Positions 36,383 to 46,364 of a stretch of 64,000 bases of DNA are shown here, in pieces (positions within the stretch are counted from its first letter, which is position 1; each line of letters begins with the position of its first letter). The notes below the pieces were generated by a model. It made no database searches, was not told the DNA's origin, and was given only the letters and a program-made list of their open reading frames with translations. The translations under genes and the position numbers were made by a program. The stretch comes from Haematobia irritans. Its lineage: Eukaryota; Arthropoda; Insecta; Diptera; Muscidae. Location: contig NC_134397.1 in the NCBI RefSeq assembly GCF_050003625.1, forward strand, positions 198,359,063 to 198,423,062, in the 5' to 3' direction.

Positions 36383-37110
36383 AACATAGCAGGCGCATTG
36401 ATCATGAAAATTGTTTGAAACTAAAAGTAAAATTTCAACATTTTACTCATTGAATTCATTTAAATAATGGCGGAAAAAATCTACAGATTTAATATTTCAA
36501 ATCAAGGCGTTATTCCATCATATGTACGATATGTTTATGATTTCTCTAATACTCAAACAAAATTGGTTCACATAAATCCAGAATCTTATCTGGTCTTCAT
36601 AGGTAGAATCTTTAAATTTTTCTTCGGGAAGCGTACTGGTTGAACTGATTTGCTTGGGAGAAGATTTGTCATCAAACCCCCCTTAAAATGATATATATTA
36701 TCAAGTTACCCGCTGCGACGAAGATTTTTCAAAGTAAACTATTATATTTGATTCATGGTGTACTCAAAAAAAAAGTTTACTTGGATCCAAAGATTTTGAC
36801 CTTCCCTTAAGGATTTTGGTATTGATTCCGAGCCAAAGGTGCAGTTTCTTTAAAATAAAGAGTTGTTTCAGCGACCTATCTGGCTTTAAATCTAGAACCA
36901 ATAATATTAAAATTAGGATACAGATCTCTTTTAACAAATTTTCATTCTCTTTTCGCGGTTTATTAAAAAAGGTACTCACGTACAAACAAATGCCAGTTTA
37001 AAAATCCAAATTATAACAGACACTTCAAAGTAGAAAATATTTTCTTAATTCCAACAAAAAAAAAAAACTTTAAACCAAAGATGCTAAATCCTCAAAATAA
37101 GTCTTAGCCT
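36383..37110. other. No gene recognised
   Basis: AT-rich, with two overlapping frames near 36764-37001 on opposite strands that show no domain. Confidence 0.35.
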
Positions 37111-37421
37111 CATGAATTGGGCTTCGAATTGCTTCCCCACCCACCGTATTCTCCAGGTCTGTACCCCAGCGACACTTTCTTGTTCTCAGACCTCAAAAGG
37201 ATGCTCGCAGGGAAAAATTTGGCTGCAATGAAGAGGTGATCGCCGAAACTGAGGCCTATTTTGAGGCAAAACCGAAGGAGTACTACCAAAATGGTATCAA
37301 ACAATTGGAAGGTCGTTATAATCGTTGTATCGTTCTTGAAGGGAACTATGTTGAATAATAATAATAAATTTTGACAAAAAAATGTGTTTTTCTTTGTTAG
37401 ACCGGGGGGACCAACCTTTTA
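37111..37421 (+). mobile_element. mariner, Himar1-like, copy 3 (3' fragment)
   Basis: It encodes HELGFELLPHPPYSPGL, then a damaged YPSDTFLF (the third catalytic aspartate is kept in YPSD), a deletion frameshift near 37213, and the C-terminal QLEGRYNRCIVLEGNYVE. The end has a degenerate inverted repeat (GTTAGACCGGGGGGACCAAC). The first 70% is missing. Confidence 0.85.
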
Positions 37422-38468
37422 CTTGTTATTGTATACAGAACTTTATCGAACCAAATACGGATGTAACATATACTGGAAATGAGCTTGGACTAAAGCCATT
37501 TATAAAAATTAAAAGGTTTACTAGAAACATTTGTATATAGGAAAGGCTTTGGATGTGAGTTTAATTTTTATACCCTTCACCACTACTGTGGTACAGGGTA
37601 TAATAAGTTTGTGCATTTGTACGTAACGCCAAGAAGGAGTAATCATAGACCAACCTTTTAGTATACGGATCGGCTTAGAATTAAATTCTGAGTCGATTTA
37701 GCGTTGTCCGTCTGTCTGTCTGTTGATGTATTTTTGTGTGCAAAGTACAGCTCGCAGTTTTAGTCCGATTGTCCCTAATTTGGTTGTTTCGGCTCAAAGA
37801 CGATCCCTATTGATTTTGGAAAAAATCGGTTCAGATTTAGATATAGCTGCCATATATATTTTTCACCGAACTGGTCATAATTGGCGTGTATATTAACCGA
37901 TCTTCCTCAAATTCCGTACATCCGAATATTTTATGAGTCTCGAAAAACTTGCAAAATATCAGCCAAATCGGTTCAGATTTAGATATAGCTCCCATATATA
38001 GCTTTCGGCCGATTTACACCCAATTGGCCACAGAGGCCAATTTTTTGCTCCGATTTAGTTGAAATTTTGCACAGGGAGTAGAATTAGCATTGTAGCTATG
38101 CGTGCCAAATTTGGTTGACATCGGTTTAGATTTAGATATAGCTCCCATATATATGTTTTTCAGATTTCGGGAAAAATGGTCAAAATACCAACATTTTCCT
38201 TATTAAATCGCCACTGCTTAGTCGAAAAGTTCTAAAAATGACTCTAATTTTCCTAAACTTCTAATACATATATATCGAGCGATAAATCATAAATAAACTT
38301 TTGCGAAGTTTCCTTAAAATTGCTTCAGATTTAAATGTTTCCCATATTTTTATACCCTTCACCACTACTGGGGCCTCTGGGGAGGGGGCTTAGACCCCCC
38401 CAGAAAAAATTTAGCCCCCCCCAGAATTTGAAAACCTACTTATGATTTTACATTTTTATAAAAATTAA

Positions 38469-38556
38469 ACAAGTATATACAACCGCACAAACTTCCGCTA
38501 AAGACTTTCATGCACAATCGAATTACTTGGGTTGTGGTAGCAGTTGCCGATGGCAA
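38469..38556 (+). mobile_element. Family-2 DINE-like head fragment
   Basis: It begins ACAAGTATATACAACCGCAC and includes CACAATCGAATTACTTGGGT. It stops matching immediately after GCCGATGGCAA, the same base at which copies A and B are interrupted. Confidence 0.7.
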
Positions 38557-38718
38557 TCTTTGAAGTCTGATATTTATGAAATAGAGCTGTGATTGAACTT
38601 ATGGTTTAGTTGAATAACTAAAGCTCCTTTATTATATTGTTTAGTCTGGTTTAGTCATCTTAATTAAAAAATAGTAATTGGTATTAAAACTATTCTTTCA
38701 TAAATTAATATTTTAACA

Positions 38719-39330
38719 ATGCTGCAAAAAAGCGTCGCCAAAAAAGAAGTGAAAATGTTCTTTTTGGGTCCGGAAGTGGTGCAAAATTGGCGGAGAAGCG
38801 ATGAATGTAATAGGAACTCGTCATAGAACGAATGCCCAACGTTTCAACAGCCGTTGCAATAAATTTGCATCACTTCTTACGGTGTGATCCGAATTCAGTG
38901 TCTTGAATGTGAATTAAAAATTGTGTGATATTTTCCCAAATAAATAATTTTTATTTATTCGTTTTTTATTTGATTTTTGGTCGACCTTTTGTTAGAATTA
39001 TATAAATATTTATAAAGACCTCAACCTTCAAAAAACATCAATTTATAATAATTTTTATATTTGTTTGAATATTTTCAAAAATTATCGATTTTTCTATAAT
39101 GGATTTAGCATTTTTGTGGCAAAATTCGAATAATTTTTACCATATTATTTACTCTTACTCTTTTTTTAAACTATTTGAAAAAAGAAAACAAAAATTACGC
39201 ATTAAAATATGAAAAAACTGAAGTAAAAAACTTCCTGTGTAGTTAATATAATTAAATTCTTTGTGAGGACATTTTTGGAAGTGTTTTTAAAGTTGTGCCT
39301 TTAAAACAAATCCCAATTTTTTTTGCTGGG
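38719..39330 (+). mobile_element. MITE of the CCCAGCAAAAAAAGCGTCGCC family
   Basis: GCAAAAAAGCGTCGCC at the left, GGTCCGGAAGTGGTGCAAAA inside, and AATTTTTTTTGCTGGG at the right. Confidence 0.72.
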
Positions 39331-41152
39331 AAAAGTGTGGAACTACTTTTAGTTGCTTTATTATAAATTTATTGTCGATGTCTATTTTGTTATTAATTTT
39401 TATGAAATAAAACAATAATTGAACTTATTAGTTCAGTCTATAAATTTTTAGCTAGGGGGGCTATAGCCCCCCCTAGGAAAGTTGTCTAGCTACGCTAATG
39501 GTGGTACAGGGTATAATAAGTTTGTGCATTTGTATGTAACGCCAAGAAGGAGTAATCATAGACCAACCTTTTAGTATACGGATCGGCTTAGAATTAAATT
39601 CTGAGTCGATTTAGCGATGTCCGTCTGTCTGTCTGTCCGTCTGTCTGTCTGTCCGTCTGTCTGTCTGTTGATGTATTTTTCTGTGCAAAGTAGAGCTCGC
39701 AGTTTTAGTCCGATTGTCCTAAAATTTGGTATAGGGTCCTGTTTCGGCTCAAAGACGATCCCTATTGATTTTGGTTAAAATCGGTTCAGATTTAGATATA
39801 GCTGCCATATATATTTTTCACCGATCTGGTCATAATTGGCGTGTATATTAACCGATCTTCCTCAAATTCCGTACATCCGAATATTTTATGAGTCTCGAAA
39901 AACTTGCAAAATATCAGCAAAATCGGTTCAGATTTAGATATAGCTCCCATATATAGCTTTCGCCCGATTTACACTCATTTGCCCACAGAGGCCAATTTTT
40001 TGCTCCGATTTAGTTGAAATTTTGCACAGGGAGTAGAATTAGCATTGTAGCTATGCGTGCCAAATTTGGTTGACATCGGTTCAGATTTAGATATAGCTCC
40101 CATATATATGTTTTTCAGATTTCGGCAAAAATGGTCAAAATACCAACATTTTCCTTGTTAAATCGCCACTGCTTAGTCGAAAAGTTCTAAAAATTACTCT
40201 AATTTTCCTAAACTTCTAATACATATATATCGAGCGATAAATCATAAATAAACTTTTGCGAAGTTTCCTTAAAATTGCTTCAGATTTAAATGTTTCCCAT
40301 ATTTTTTTACTAACATTGTGTTCCACCCTAGTGCATTAGCCGACATAAATTTTGAGTCTATAGGTTTTGTAGAAGTCTATCAAATTCTGTCCAGATCGAG
40401 TGATATTTAAATGTATGTATTTGGGACAAACCTTTATATATAGCCCCCAACACGTTTGACGAATGTGATATGGTATCGAAAATTTAGATCTACTAAGTGG
40501 TGCAGGGTATAATATAGTCGGCCCCGCCCGACTTTAGACTTTCCTTACTTGTTCTTTATATGCCGTTTTATTACTATTGTTATCATTGCAACACGAAGAC
40601 TTTTTTAGTTATATAATGATTAAATTAAAAAATCCAGTTTTTGGCATCATATTTGTGAATTATATATCCTATCTATACCAGAAAAGTCAACAGCGATCAA
40701 AACCAAATTATTAATTTCATTGTAGTTTGTTCTAAAATTTTAAAATATTCTTTTTTCCAGTAATAAACAAAAAACAAGATATTGAATAACACACAATGTT
40801 TTTAGAATTTAGTATTTTTTTTAAATATAAAAATCTTAATTACTTCACCCTCAAAAAAAATCGCTTCTTTAACATATGTTCCAAACATATTTTGCAGGAA
40901 GCACATATATTATTGCATACTGCCGAAACATTAATATGTTTGTTTTATGTGAACATATTATATGTGTGGAAGCATTTTGAGCCAAAAATATTATATGCTT
41001 GGAAGAATTTTTCCCAAACACGATTGTGCTCATTCCCTAACATACTCGTAATTTTCACTTCCACGAAATTTTATAGTTATTGGCACCTTTTTCTGTAATA
41101 CAAATAATGTTGAAGAAATTATTCACTTTTTAAATTTTTAAAATTTTACCTT

Positions 41153-41226
41153 TCGCCTGCACGGAGAATCGAACCGAGGACCATACAGTTTACAAGCCAA
41201 CACACTATCCACTGGGCTACGTAGCT
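41153..41226 (-). other. tRNA-like segment (probable SINE head)
   Basis: On the minus strand TAGCCCAGTGGATAGTG (A-box-like) is followed by GGTTCGATTCT (B box). The anticodon arm does not pair well, so a functional tRNA is unlikely. Confidence 0.5.
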
Positions 41227-41339
41227 GTTATAGTCACCAGTAGATAATTATCGTTTTAAGTTACATTTATATAGCATAGTTTGCAGCGCCCACGAGCCCA
41301 TGCAAACATAACATTATTTAACAGAAATATACATTTGTT

Positions 41340-41412
41340 TGCCACGTGGAGCAGTGGTTAGCATGTCTGCCTTGCATGCAAAGGGTCGTGGGTTCAACCC
41401 CTGCTCCGACCG
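41340..41412 (+). other. tRNA-like segment (probable SINE head)
   Basis: GAGCAGTGGTTAGCATG and GGGTTCAACCC are A- and B-box-like and resemble the SINE heads at 25.9, 49.2 and 62.6 kb, but no SINE body follows. Confidence 0.55.
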
Positions 41413-42926
41413 AACATTTTTTTTTTTTTAATTTACACATTTATATTTATACTATATTAATTTTTTTAAATGAAACTTCGAAATGTGCGTTATTAAAGAT
41501 TTAGAGTCAGCAACAGTGCTTGATATAAACGAAATTGACTGGTTTTTGGATAAAATATTATTTTTTATTGCAAAAATAACAATCTTGTAATAAAAAACTG
41601 TTTTTGTACAAAACTTTAAAATTTGGAAGGACTTCAAAAACTAACAAAAGAAGAACGTGGAGTCGAGTATAAACATACATACATAATTTTATAATATAAA
41701 CATAAATTTATTTAGGAGTGAACAGTTTTTTACTAGCATTTAACACCATCGCTCTAAAATTCCTTTTATTTTTCTTTAATAATTCATTTTAAAGAAAATA
41801 AACTTTTTAAATTGTTTTAGCTGTAAAACTCGAACTTAATGCCCGCTTTTATATTTGATGGTGTCCGTCAACTCCTCGTGGACTACTTTTTAATAAAGAG
41901 GAACTAAAGTTTGTTTTTTTACATTTTACTGTGTAATTTTTCACTATTTCCTCCTTATTTCATTTTACTGTCCCAACTCTAAAAAGAGTATAGTGCCCTT
42001 TCGTTATTTTTATGAAGACCCCTGATTTCTTTTAACGAACCAAGAAAAAAAATTGTGCCCATAATGCCAAAATGATAAACCCAACGCACGTCCACACATA
42101 CATAAAATGCTGCTCTCAAGGCGAAAACATATGCTGTTTGTTTTTCAAATGTCTATTCTCTTGGTTCCTAATGTCTATTCTCTTTATTCAAATTAAATAA
42201 TATTTAGACTTAAACATATCAAATTTTTGGCCTTATCATAAAACATTTTTCCGAAACAACATACAAGCGGTTTCACAGAAATTGTTCTCTTTTGACTCTT
42301 TTGCTGTGTTATATTGATATCTTTCGTCAACTCTCCCGGTTTCCATCTCTATTTCTCTCTGTCGCTTTGAATAAAATATCACAACATATGTATGTTTAGT
42401 CGAAATTTGTAAATTTATATATGTTTGCATTCACACATATGATTTTTATTAAACATTCATGCCACAAACATAATATATTCTAACATATTAATATAGATGT
42501 CCCAAACATTTAGTGTTAGTTTAGGAACATTACATGTTTGCACTTAAATATATTGTGTTTAAAAATTGTGCCCGAAACACATTTTGTTTATATCGGAACA
42601 TATGAAAAACATATTTTTCTAACAGTGTTGTATTCATTAAAATAAAAAAATAAAAAATTTGGTAAATTTATATAAGGAAATTGCAATGTAATTTCAAGAA
42701 TTTAAACGCTGGATATTAGTAACATGGGTGGTCAGTCATTCTTCACTTGTACTGTTAGACATTATAAATGCATAAATACGAAAGTTAAGAAAACCCGTAC
42801 AAGAAAAAAATAATAATAAATTTATCAAACCACTAATTCTGTAAGATATACATATATATTATTATTAAATTAAGGAAATTTTGCAGCATGAAATATATAC
42901 ATTATATACAATTTGAAAACTCTACA

Positions 42927-43665
42927 TCGAACAAGACCAAAATAGAAATTTCATTGTATTTTTGTATACTATTTTAAAATATTTTTTCCAGTAATAAAAA
43001 AAAAATATATTGGAAAATTCACGTAATTCTAAAAATAGTATTTTCTTAAAAATATTTAAAAAATATATATTTTTGTATTTATTAAATAAGAAATTATTTG
43101 CCAAACTATATTAAGGAAATTGCAATACAATTTCAAGAGTTTGAATACTGATTATTCCTCAATCTTACTATAAACATCATGAATGAATAAATATGAGAAT
43201 TAAGAAAACTCGTAATTTATACACCAAAAAATATAAAAAAAAATTGTTGTTGTTTTTAATTTCAGCTTAAAACCATACATTGACTAAACTACAATTGTAG
43301 CTTAACTAGCAGAGGAAAAGAATGTTTGTCAAATTTATTTGGGCAAAGCCCTATAGACTGCAAGATGGTTTGATGGACGCACGTTTCGGAATTACCACAT
43401 TCCTCATCAGCATCCTCTACTTGCAGCAAAACTATCAACCAATTATCAGAATTATCAGAATAAAAAAAATTTTTTCAAAGCACTAAAATCTTTAAAGGCA
43501 TAGAGGGTCACATAATTACAGGAATCCAATGGAATAAAAAAAATTCTAACCACTTAAAACGAGAAGAGGAGGAGCCTGGCTCCTACACGCATTCTTATTA
43601 AGAACCTAACCACTTAGAAAATAATATTTTATCTTGTATCTCAGAAATTATAACCATTGGCATTT
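42927..43665 (+). repeat. Tandem unit upstream of tal/pri, copy 2 (split by foldback)
   Basis: Nearly identical to 43666-44137 once the foldback fragment at 43237-43467 is removed. Shared blocks include ATTCCTCAATCTTACTATAA and GGCATAGAGGGTCACATAAT. Confidence 0.88.
43237..43467 (+). mobile_element. Foldback-element arm inserted in tandem unit
   Basis: It begins TTGTTGTTGTTTTTAATTTC and contains GACTGCAAGATGGTTTGATG and CATTCCTCATCAGCATCCTC. It corresponds to the left arm of the 57.4-kb palindrome. Confidence 0.75.
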
Positions 43666-44137
43666 TTGAATACTATTTTAGAATATTTTTTCCTGTAATA
43701 AAAAAAATATATTGGAAAATTCACATAATTCTAAAAATAGTATTTTCTTAAAAATATTTAAAAAAATATATATTTTTGTATTTATTAAATAAGAAATTAT
43801 TTGCCAAACTATATTAAGGAAATTGCAATACAATTTCAAGAGTTTGAATACTGATTATTCCTCAATCTTACTATAAACATCATGAATGAATAAATATGAG
43901 AATTAAGAAAACTCGTAATTTATACACCAAAAAATATTTAAAAAAAATTTCAAAACACTAAAATCTTTAAAGGCATAGAGGGTCACATAATTACAGGAAT
44001 CCAATGGAATAAAAAAATTCTAACCACTTAAAACGAGAAGAGGAGGAGCCTGGCTCCTACACGCACACTTATAGAGAACCTAACCATTTAGAAAATAATA
44101 GTTTATTTTGTATCTCAGAAACTATAACCATTGGAAG
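43666..44137 (+). repeat. Tandem unit upstream of tal/pri, copy 3 (uninterrupted)
   Basis: The 472-bp empty copy of the unit. It ends CAGAAACTATAACCATTGG, about 1.3 kb before the first tal ORF. Confidence 0.88.
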
Positions 44138-45471
44138 GATAGCATTCCACACACATACACACACTCACATTCATAATCAAAAAGGATGTGTAAAAATAAG
44201 GCACATCCACAATTCCACATTTAAATATAAAATTTTTTTTAAACACACACACACACATATAGTGATACTCAAAGCAGAATAACCACCAATTAGAAGATAG
44301 ATAGGGAATCCTAAAATTCCCTCGAAGAGAAGATCCAACACCAATGAAGACCAAATAATAAATCAGGTAAGAAAATTTTAGTTTTGTTGCCATGGTCTTC
44401 TTAATGGCAAGGTAAAGAAATGCTAACACACTCAGCTCTCACCCAATATTCGTTAATACAGAGAGTCTTCACACCCAACCCGGTCCCCCTTCAAAAAAAA
44501 AAAGACAATAACAGCTGATTTGTGTTTGAATGAAAGAACACCGGTCTCTCTATCTCTCGGTGTAAAGGCAACAAAACAAATCTTTGCTTAATGATCATTA
44601 TAATTATATTCCAGAGAGCAAGAGAATGAAGATATTCAAAGCTGAGCTCTAAATTGCTGAGCTGTCGTTTTTTTGCTGATCACACATTCCCCGAAGGCTT
44701 CTTCATTAAAGAGTTGCTATGGGTGCGTGTGTATGTGTGCGTGTAAGTATTAAGAGTACACTGAAAGAGAATTGAAACACCTGCCTATTTCATATTTCAT
44801 TCCCACCTATACCCATAGCGCAAGCAAAGGCCCTCATTGAAAATGAGTGTAAAATCTTTGCTCTCGTTTACTCATGATTCTCAGCTGCTTGGCATGGGCC
44901 ACAAAGGCTCTCACAGGGGATTTAAACTCACGTTGATGAAGAAATCAGTACACAACATCATCAACATTCAAAGAGTAAACATCGTTCGTTCGTTCATTCG
45001 TCTTGAAGTTATTCGTTGTTATTTATTTGATAAAAATTAAATTATAACAAAAACACATATTGAAATAAAATATTTTCGCGTTTGATATAACGGAAAAAAA
45101 AACAAACCAACAAAATATTTTGAAAAACTCCTAAAAGATTCCTAGTGTGCAAGTGAATCGAGATATTAACAAAATCTAAAGACTATTGTTTTTAAAAAAT
45201 AAAGCAAATCAATTAAAATATTGAAAACTTAGAAAAACAAAAAAAAATCATCTTCAAACTATCTGAAGACTTGTGGACATTATCATTTTGGTAAAAAAAA
45301 ACCTCCAAAATCTACAAGATCATTTAAATAAAGTTCAAAGACTTTGAAAAATTACCTTAGTGATTAAAAAAAAAAAACAAACAAAAGAAAACCAAGACGT
45401 TTTTGCCGAACATAGATTTTTGTTTTTGTTTAAAATTTATTGAAAAATCTATTAACAATAATTCAAACACA
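44138..45471 (+). promoter_or_regulatory. tal/pri upstream region and probable 5' leader
   Basis: Repeat-poor sequence with CA/TG runs at 44147-44165, 44245-44262 and 44724-44752. No clear TATA box is visible. TCATTC at 44994-44999 fits the fly initiator consensus but has no matching downstream element, so the transcription start is not assigned. The last 400 bases are A-rich and unstructured, as expected of a leader. Confidence 0.4.
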
Positions 45472-45507
45472 ATGGCTGGCTATTTGGATCCTACTGGTCA
45501 ATATTGA
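45472..45507 (+). CDS. tal-1A: Tal/Pri peptide 1A (11 aa)
   Basis: The ORF encodes MAGYLDPTGQY and ends TGA. The start context ACACAATGG has A at -3 and G at +4, the strongest of the set. The whole peptide is the functional unit: a short N-terminal cap and the LDPTGQY core, which in Drosophila is the part needed for Ubr3 binding. There is no signal peptide; the peptide is cytoplasmic but known to act a few cells away. It is the first ORF of the cluster, so probably the best translated. Recognition is certain because the full core motif is present and repeated downstream. Confidence 0.95.
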   Translation: MAGYLDPTGQY

Positions 45508-45774
45508 TTGAGTGAGACGACAACGAAGTTTCCACATCCAAAGAGAGTTAATGCTAAGCTGAGTATTCAAACTTCAAATAATAACAGAGAGCCGCAGAAA
45601 GCTTATTGAGAGCGAAAACAACAACAACAACAGTCTGTCTAACATAAGAGCTAGAGAGATCAATTGGGTAAAGGCCTAATCAGCTGATTTTAAGGAAATC
45701 TTAGGAATTTTCATATTTAAAGGAATTTTAAATAATTTTTTTTTAATTTTTGTTAAAGAAAAATATTTTTAAAA

Positions 45775-45807
45775 ATGGCTATCTTAGATCCTACTGGTCA
45801 ATATTAA
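45775..45807 (+). CDS. tal-2A: Tal/Pri peptide 2A (10 aa)
   Basis: The ORF encodes MAILDPTGQY and ends TAA. It is one residue shorter than the usual 11 because only MAI precedes the LDPTGQY core. The start has A at -3 and G at +4. It lies 267 bases after the stop of the first ORF, in A/T-rich spacer without other ORFs of note. Function is assumed to be the same as its siblings: a redundant dose of the Shavenbaby-processing peptide. Confidence 0.94.
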   Translation: MAILDPTGQY

Positions 45808-45909
45808 AAAAAAAAAAACAAGAAAAATTAGGAAATTTTCTATTTCCAAAATTATAAGAAAATTTCATCATATTTTATTTGTTTCATTAAAAAAATTATA
45901 AATTTCAAA

Positions 45910-45945
45910 ATGGATTTTGCTTTGGATCCCACAGGAACCTATTAA
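45910..45945 (+). CDS. tal-3A: Tal/Pri peptide 3A (11 aa)
   Basis: The ORF encodes MDFALDPTGTY and ends TAA. The core has T instead of Q before the final tyrosine, the same substitution seen in the first motif of the long ORF. The start context TCAAAATGG has A at -3 and G at +4. It lies 102 bases after the second ORF. Synonymous sites in the core differ from the first two ORFs (TTG GAT CCC ACA GGA versus TTG/TTA GAT CCT ACT GGT). This shows constraint at the protein level rather than recent duplication. Confidence 0.94.
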   Translation: MDFALDPTGTY

Positions 45946-46052
45946 ACTTTTGTTTAAAACTAAACAAACTTTTTCCCAAAAAAAAAAAATAAATAAATAA
46001 AATTTAAGAAATTCTTTTATTTACAAAGTCCTCCTCTCTACAATCCAACAAA

Positions 46053-46196
46053 ATGAATATCAAACTTATTTTGGATCCTACTGGCACTTATTTAAGACCC
46101 CCACAACTTAGCTCCAGCGGTTCATATGGTCATGACCGATATGCGAGCCAAAATCCTGTACACAGTACTCATTTAGATCCAACCGGTCAATATTGA
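46053..46196 (+). CDS. tal-AA: Tal/Pri long peptide AA (47 aa, two motifs)
   Basis: The ORF encodes 47 residues: MNIKLI, a first core LDPTGTY (residues 7-13), a 27-residue linker rich in S, H, P, Q and Y, and a second core LDPTGQY (residues 41-47) ending at TGA. The Drosophila AA ORF is about 32 residues, so the linker is longer here. The start has A at -3. The two cores sit at the extreme ends, so one peptide could present two Ubr3-binding units, or be processed. No transmembrane or signal segment. The linker shows no basic cleavage pair. Confidence 0.95.
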   Translation: MNIKLILDPTGTYLRPPQLSSSGSYGHDRYASQNPVHSTHLDPTGQY

Positions 46197-46364
46197 TCGC
46201 GTCTAAGTGATCGAAATTCTTCTAATACCAATATTGCCTTATTTTTCTAACAAAATACAGGAAATCTAAAGAGTTTCTTTTCATATTTGTTACAAAAATT
46301 AATGTATCCATAAAACAGAATTATTTCAATTTTTTTTTTCAACAAGCATAAGAAAAACAATTAA

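Larger units (their letters stand above)
38375..39496. mobile_element. Composite insertion with G/C-run ends
   Basis: It starts GGGGCCTCTGGGGAGGGGGC and ends with GGGGGGCTATAGCCCCCCC and TAGCTACGCTAAT. On the reverse strand the end reads ATTAGCGTAGCTAGAC, similar to the GGCGTAGCTAG ends of several arthropod DNA transposons. It contains a family-2 head fragment and a MITE. Confidence 0.5.
37567..40552 (-). mobile_element. DINE-1/mini-me-like element, family 1, partially duplicated and interrupted
   Basis: Minus strand, with the head at 40552 (reverse of AACAAGTAAGGAAAGTC). The segment at 39497-40300 is repeated almost unchanged at 37567-38345. The GTCY tract is (GTCTGTC)-rich and longer in the 39.6-kb copy than in the 37.7-kb copy. 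A 1.1-kb composite insertion sits at 38375-39496. The GATTTAGTTGAAATTTTGCA and GAGTAGAATTAGCATTGTAG blocks match the 1.4-3.3 kb element. Confidence 0.8.
40847..42626. mobile_element. AT-rich ACATATGTT-type MITE, ~1.8 kb
   Basis: The left end ACATATGTTCCAAACATA and right end CGGAACATATGAAAAACATA lie in inverse orientation, and the flanks join to restore the tandem unit. The interior has many ACATAT motifs and two tRNA-like segments. Related fragments are at 58700-58836 and 60707-60855. The exact ends are uncertain by about 10 bp. Confidence 0.55.
40680..42815 (+). repeat. Tandem unit upstream of tal/pri, copy 1 (split by a MITE)
   Basis: 40680-40846 matches 42927-43050 (TTTCATTGTA, TTTTAAAATATT, TTTCCAGTAATAAA, TAGTATTTT). 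After a long insertion, 42627-42815 matches 43072-43215 (AAGGAAATTGCAAT, AATTTCAAGA, GTTAAGAAAAC). This is the most diverged of three copies. Confidence 0.65.
45472..46196 (+). other. tal: tal/pri/mlpt polycistronic small-ORF cluster
   Basis: Four tandem small ORFs on one strand within 725 bp together encode five copies of LDPTG(Q/T)Y and no other recognisable protein. The order of three short single-motif ORFs followed by one longer two-motif ORF is the order of ORFs 1A, 2A, 3A and AA in Drosophila tarsal-less/polished rice. All four ATGs have A at -3. No splice signals are needed. The polyadenylation signal could be AATAAA at 46600 or 46650. In Drosophila the peptides act in epidermis, trachea and leg, downstream of ecdysone, by binding Ubr3 and triggering partial proteasomal processing of Shavenbaby. 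The identification rests on the repeated heptapeptide and the ORF order. Confidence 0.95.

Noticed and set aside
40796..41098. 100-codon plus frame
   Set aside because: It lies in the ACATAT-rich end of a MITE and crosses its boundary.
44115..44429. 104-codon minus-strand frame upstream of tal
   Set aside because: It overlaps CA dinucleotide runs (giving MCVCV-type stretches) and the end of a tandem repeat; composition is not protein-like.
44994..44999. tal transcription start at an initiator-like TCATTC
   Set aside because: A six-base match without TATA or downstream element is too weak; kept only as a remark.
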